Below are positions 60,819-64,000 of a stretch of DNA of 64,000 bases, in pieces. The stretch covers positions 1 to 64,000 of the forward strand of contig CASFXH010000023.1 in the NCBI GenBank assembly GCA_949298575.1, given 5' to 3'. The stretch's first letter is position 1; each line of letters starts with the position of its first letter. The notes under the pieces are model-generated. The model made no database searches, was not told the DNA's origin, and saw nothing but the letters and a program-made list of their open reading frames with translations. The position numbers and the translations under genes were made by a program. This DNA is from an uncultured Parabacteroides sp. GTDB lineage: Bacteria; Bacteroidota; Bacteroidia; Bacteroidales; Tannerellaceae.

Positions 60819-62087
60819 ATGAAAACACGGATTCTATGGCTCATGGGGCTAGTGATCGCGCTCCTGGTCCCCGCCCTCCCCGCCGTCGCGCAAGAGGAGA
60901 CGCCCACCGACGGCTACATCACGATCGCCGGCACGGTACGCGACAAACAGAGCCGGCGGACGCTGGAATACGTCAACGTCAGCGTCCCGGGCACCCACAT
61001 CGGGACCGTCACGAACGCCGATGGGACCTTTTCCATCAAGGTCGCCAAGCCCTACGCCCACGAGGCCATCGAGCTTTCGCACGTCGGCTATCTCAACACC
61101 CGCCTTCCCCTCTCCGGCAAGGACGAGGAGGGCCGCGTCATCTATCTGGAGCCTAACACGAACCGTTTGGAGGAAATCATTGTCCGGGGCGACGCCCGCC
61201 AGATCGTCATGGAAGCCATGAGCAAGATCCCCGACAACTACCCGGCCACGTCGAGCCTCCTCACGGGCTTCTATCGCGAGACCGCCCAGAAGGGCCGGCG
61301 CTACATCACCATCTCGGAAGCCATCATCGACATCTACAAGACCAATTACAAGCGGGTAGACGCCAGCCGCGACCGGGTCCGCGTCCTGAAAGGGCGGAAA
61401 CTGCTCAGCCCGAAAGCGAGCGATACGCTGATCGTCAAGTTGCTGGGCGGCCCGAACCTCTCGCTTTACGTCGACATCGTGAAGAACCCCTACCTGCTGC
61501 TCGACCCGGAGCTCCTGCCCTACTACGCGTTCACCCTGGAAGAGAGCACGACGCTCGACGACCGTCCGCACTACGTCGTCCGCTTCGAACCCCGCGCCGC
61601 CCTTCCCTACTCGCTCTATCAAGGTAAGCTCTATATCGACAAGGAACGCCTCGCCTTCACCCGCGCCGAATTCGAACTTGACCTGAGCGACCGCGAGAAG
61701 GCGACGGCGGCGATCCTGCGGCGCAAGCCTTTCGGCCTACGCTTCCGCCCCACGGGGGTCACTTATCTGGTGACATACGCCGAACGCGAGGGCGTCACGT
61801 GCCTCAACTATATCCGCAACGAGATCCGCTTCCGTTGCGATTGGCGCCGGAAACTCTTCGCGACCAACTACGCCATGATTTCCGAGATGGTCGTCACCGA
61901 CGGGAAACTGGAAGAGACCGAACGCATCCCCTACCGGGAATCTTTCAAGCCCAGCCAATCCCTCTCCGACAAGGTCGCCGACTTCGCCGACGAGCGTTTC
62001 TGGGGAGCCTACAACATCATCGAACCGACAGAATCGTTGGAAAAAGCCGTCAACCGGCTGAAAAAGATGCATGATAAAAATCAATGA
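60819..62087 (+). CDS. Exported protein with a carboxypeptidase-regulatory-like domain
   Basis: This 422-residue protein has a signal peptide (to about PAVAQ, residue 25) and a CarboxypepD_reg-like domain at about residues 33-120 (ITIAGTVRDKQSRRTLEYVN, TVTNADGTFSIKV). About 300 residues resembling the DUF5686-like periplasmic/outer-membrane-associated proteins of Bacteroidetes follow (SSLLTGFYRETAQKGRRYIT). No barrel is apparent. It is 41 nt after oxyR but may have its own promoter. Confidence 0.7.
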   Translation: MKTRILWLMGLVIALLVPALPAVAQEETPTDGYITIAGTVRDKQSRRTLEYVNVSVPGTHIGTVTNADGTFSIKVAKPYAHEAIELSHVGYLNTRLPLSGKDEEGRVIYLEPNTNRLEEIIVRGDARQIVMEAMSKIPDNYPATSSLLTGFYRETAQKGRRYITISEAIIDIYKTNYKRVDASRDRVRVLKGRKLLSPKASDTLIVKLLGGPNLSLYVDIVKNPYLLLDPELLPYYAFTLEESTTLDDRPHYVVRFEPRAALPYSLYQGKLYIDKERLAFTRAEFELDLSDREKATAAILRRKPFGLRFRPTGVTYLVTYAEREGVTCLNYIRNEIRFRCDWRRKLFATNYAMISEMVVTDGKLEETERIPYRESFKPSQSLSDKVADFADERFWGAYNIIEPTESLEKAVNRLKKMHDKNQ

Positions 62088-62113
62088 ATCAATACAAAAA
62101 GGAAAATAAACAT

Positions 62114-62151
62114 AAAGAGAGCCTTTTCACAAAGGCTCTCTTTAAAGGTTT
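62114..62151. terminator. Bidirectional intrinsic terminator
   Basis: AAAGAGAGCCTTT (62114-62126) and AAAGGCTCTCTTT (62131-62143) form a perfect 13-bp stem with loop TCAC, followed by AAAGGTTTTT on the plus strand. It lies between the convergent genes ending at 62087 and 62290 and can serve both. Confidence 0.8.
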
Positions 62152-62289
62152 TTAATAGGTATTAGTCTTTAAGGCAAAAAGATTGTTTAGGTTATCTGGC
62201 TGCAAAGATGATACATTTCTTTTGATCGCGCAAGCCTGTGAAATATATTCTACAACATGTTTTTCAAAAAAATTTCAAACCCACTCTTT

Positions 62290-63612
62290 TTACAGGCTCC
62301 AATAAGGCAATTCCCGGATCTTGTCGCGATAGATTCCCTTCACGTCCACCAAGACACCCTTATCGGAAAGAAGCGCCTTGAAATCGGCCTCATCCCACGT
62401 CAAGTAAGGATGGTGAGCCACAGCCACGATCACCGCGTCATACGGCCCTTTCGGGCTTTCCGACAATTCCACCCCATATTCCCGGGCCACTTCCTCCGGC
62501 GAGGCGTAAGGATCGACTACCTCCACCCGCACGCCGAAGTCTTTCAGCTCACGAATAATATCAGCCACTTTCGAATTGCGAATGTCCGAGACGTTTTCCT
62601 TGAACGTCATGCCCATGACAAGCGCTTTCGCCCCTAGGACATTCTGCCCCTGGGCGATCATCTTCTTCACGGCCTTCTTCGCGATATAGCCTCCCATCGA
62701 GTCGTTGACGAACCGGCCCGAGTTGATCATCTTCGTATGGTATTTCAACTCTTTCGCCTTATAAACCATATAATAAGGATCCACCCCGATGCAATGCCCA
62801 CCGACGAGCCCAGGCGAGAAAGGCAGGAAATTCCATTTCGTCGCGGCAGCCTCCAAGACATCATAGGTATTGATTCCCATGCGATCGAATATGATGGAAA
62901 GCTCGTTCATCAAGGCGATATTAACGTCGCGTTGGGTATTCTCGATGATCTTGGCCGCTTCCGCCACCTTGATACTGGGCGCCCGATGGACACCCGCCTC
63001 GACCACCCAGCCATAGACCGTCGCGACCGTTTCCAAAGTTTCCCCGTCGCACCCGGAGACGATCTTGACCGTATTGGCCAACGTATGTTTCTGGTCACCA
63101 GGATTAATCCGTTCGGGCGAATAACCCACTTTAAAGTCCCGGCCCTCCTTCAATCCTGACAAGTCTTCCAAGATCGGCACGCAATCCTCTTCCGTACATC
63201 CCGGATAAACCGTCGACTCATAAACCACGTAATCACCCGGCTTCAAGACCCGCCCCACCGTTCGGGTAGCCGACAACAAGGGCCGCAAATCGGGCTGGTT
63301 GTGCCGATCGATCGGCGTGGGCACGGCGATCACGTAAAACGCGGCCTCCCGCAAACGTTCCAGATCAGACGTGAAACGGATCGACTTCCCCTCGAAAGCC
63401 GAAACGGGCAACTCACCACAAGGATCCACGCCTTCCCGTAAACGAGCCAAGCGCTCCTCGTCAATATCATAACCAACCACGTCCAACTTCCCGGCAAAAG
63501 CCATCGCCAACGGCAAACCCACGTATCCCAAGCCTACCACGGCCAAAGGAACCGCCCGCGAGCGCAAGCGTTCCGCCATTGTGTCCATATCCTCACGTTT
63601 ATTCATTTCCAT
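62290..63612 (-). CDS. UDP-sugar 6-dehydrogenase (VipA/TviB/WecC-like)
   Basis: This 440-residue enzyme oxidises a UDP-sugar to the uronic acid in two steps with NAD. It has a Rossmann motif VGLGYVGLPLA (26-36), KVAEAAKIIENTQRDVNIAL and the catalytic Cys274 in GLVGGHCIGVDPYY. It resembles dehydrogenases for UDP-GlcNAc/ManNAc-type substrates of capsule and O-antigen synthesis. The start (63612 or 63606) directly follows the stop of the nuclease gene at 63613. It may be the start of a polysaccharide gene set continuing beyond the window. Confidence 0.88.
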   Translation of the reverse strand: MEMNKREDMDTMAERLRSRAVPLAVVGLGYVGLPLAMAFAGKLDVVGYDIDEERLARLREGVDPCGELPVSAFEGKSIRFTSDLERLREAAFYVIAVPTPIDRHNQPDLRPLLSATRTVGRVLKPGDYVVYESTVYPGCTEEDCVPILEDLSGLKEGRDFKVGYSPERINPGDQKHTLANTVKIVSGCDGETLETVATVYGWVVEAGVHRAPSIKVAEAAKIIENTQRDVNIALMNELSIIFDRMGINTYDVLEAAATKWNFLPFSPGLVGGHCIGVDPYYMVYKAKELKYHTKMINSGRFVNDSMGGYIAKKAVKKMIAQGQNVLGAKALVMGMTFKENVSDIRNSKVADIIRELKDFGVRVEVVDPYASPEEVAREYGVELSESPKGPYDAVIVAVAHHPYLTWDEADFKALLSDKGVLVDVKGIYRDKIRELPYWSL

Positions 63613-64000
63613 TTAATTAAAAGACCAACAACTCCAACGGATGTCCGCTTCCATTCGCGCTTCCTCCTTGTCCGGCGAGGCGGGGAAAAAATCAACGCGA
63701 GCCGCCTCTTCCACCTTGTCAATCGGCAAAGCGACCGTCTTGGGCGATTGGCCATTCGCGTAATCCCGATTCTCGAACAAAAAGCCGATGCCTTCCATCC
63801 GGCCGTCCACTTCCATGCAAACCACCTTATAAAAAGCGTCCGGAACGCCTATCCGATCCTTCCCCATCCGCCGCATGCCGGAAGTGATAATCGGCCCCGT
63901 CGCGATCCATACCCGGTCGTTCTCTTTCGCCCAAAGCCGGATTTGCTCTTCCAAATCTTTCCAGATCCCCCGATTCAGGCCGGGCTTTTGCGGACAAATA
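63613..64000 (-). CDS. DNA/RNA non-specific endonuclease, C-terminal part
   Basis: The frame is open to the right edge and begins there with ICPQKPGLNRGIWKDLEEQI. This contains the Asn (LNRG) that binds the catalytic metal in NUC1-type nucleases, so the gene continues beyond 64000. VWIATGPIITSG and FENRDYANGQSPKTVALPID follow. The active-site DRGH motif should lie further upstream, outside the window. The stop abuts the start of the UDP-sugar dehydrogenase gene. Confidence 0.85.
   Translation of the reverse strand, partial: ICPQKPGLNRGIWKDLEEQIRLWAKENDRVWIATGPIITSGMRRMGKDRIGVPDAFYKVVCMEVDGRMEGIGFLFENRDYANGQSPKTVALPIDKVEEAARVDFFPASPDKEEARMEADIRWSCWSFN

Overview
The window looks like chromosomal DNA of a Bacteroidales bacterium, probably close to Parabacteroides/Tannerellaceae. 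The basis is inference from gene content: a six-subunit Na+-NQR operon, a methylmalonyl-CoA mutase pair, a type IX secretion plug-like protein, several SusC-like or outer-membrane beta-barrel proteins, NVEALA and GG-Bacteroidales peptides, 6-bladed propeller lipoproteins, and promoters with the Bacteroidetes TAnnTTTG -7 element. I see no rRNA, tRNA, CRISPR array, transposase or prophage.

Layout. 1-0.8 kb: the start of a gene cut by the left edge and a degraded acetyltransferase/partner pair. 0.87-4.9 kb: mutA-mutB (methylmalonyl-CoA mutase). 5.0-13.9 kb: an efflux operon with one adaptor, one TolC-type channel and two different RND pumps. 14.0-23.2 kb (cluster A): two propeller lipoproteins, a DUF6261-type gene preceded by a strict 41-bp palindrome array, then an operon of signal peptidase I, a propeller lipoprotein, an NVEALA cysteine peptide, a thioredoxin/DUF1573 lipoprotein, a DUF3244 protein and a membrane TPR-HTH regulator. 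23.2-26.7 kb: a TonB-receptor-like barrel and a second regulator that has lost its TPR sensor. 26.7-27.7 kb: a DUF3990/DUF3791-type pair. 27.8-32.8 kb: arginine operon (argR, GNAT, argG, argC, a four-helix-bundle insertion, argD) with two ARG-box-like sites. 32.9-44.5 kb (cluster B): an AbiEi remnant, a second DUF6261-type gene with a 42-bp palindrome array, two glycosyltransferases, a LanC-like protein, a propeller lipoprotein, pseudo-rSAM, radical SAM maturase, a GG-leader cysteine peptide, a DUF3244 protein and a TPR regulator. 44.5-47.5 kb: a dead AAA ATPase and a small island (secreted metallopeptidase, KilA-N) between 22-bp direct repeats. 47.5-53.5 kb: nqrABCDEF, with a rubredoxin domain fused to NqrC. 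53.6-64 kb: T9SS plug-like protein, a LytS/LytTR two-component pair, an outer-membrane barrel, a degenerate palindrome array, oxyR, a carboxypeptidase-regulatory-domain protein, a nucleotide-sugar dehydrogenase, and a non-specific nuclease cut by the right edge.

The most interesting point is that clusters A and B have the same plan. In each, a membrane-anchored TPR regulator is followed by a DUF3244 protein, a short cysteine-rich peptide with four Cys in its last ~26 residues, a 6-bladed propeller lipoprotein and processing enzymes (signal peptidase I in A; radical SAM, pseudo-rSAM, LanC-like and two glycosyltransferases in B). Each then leads to a phased palindrome array and a DUF6261-type protein with the same acidic C-terminal tail. 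My inference is a modular system for making, exporting and sensing modified peptides. No peptidase-containing ABC exporter is visible in either cluster, so that step would have to be encoded elsewhere.
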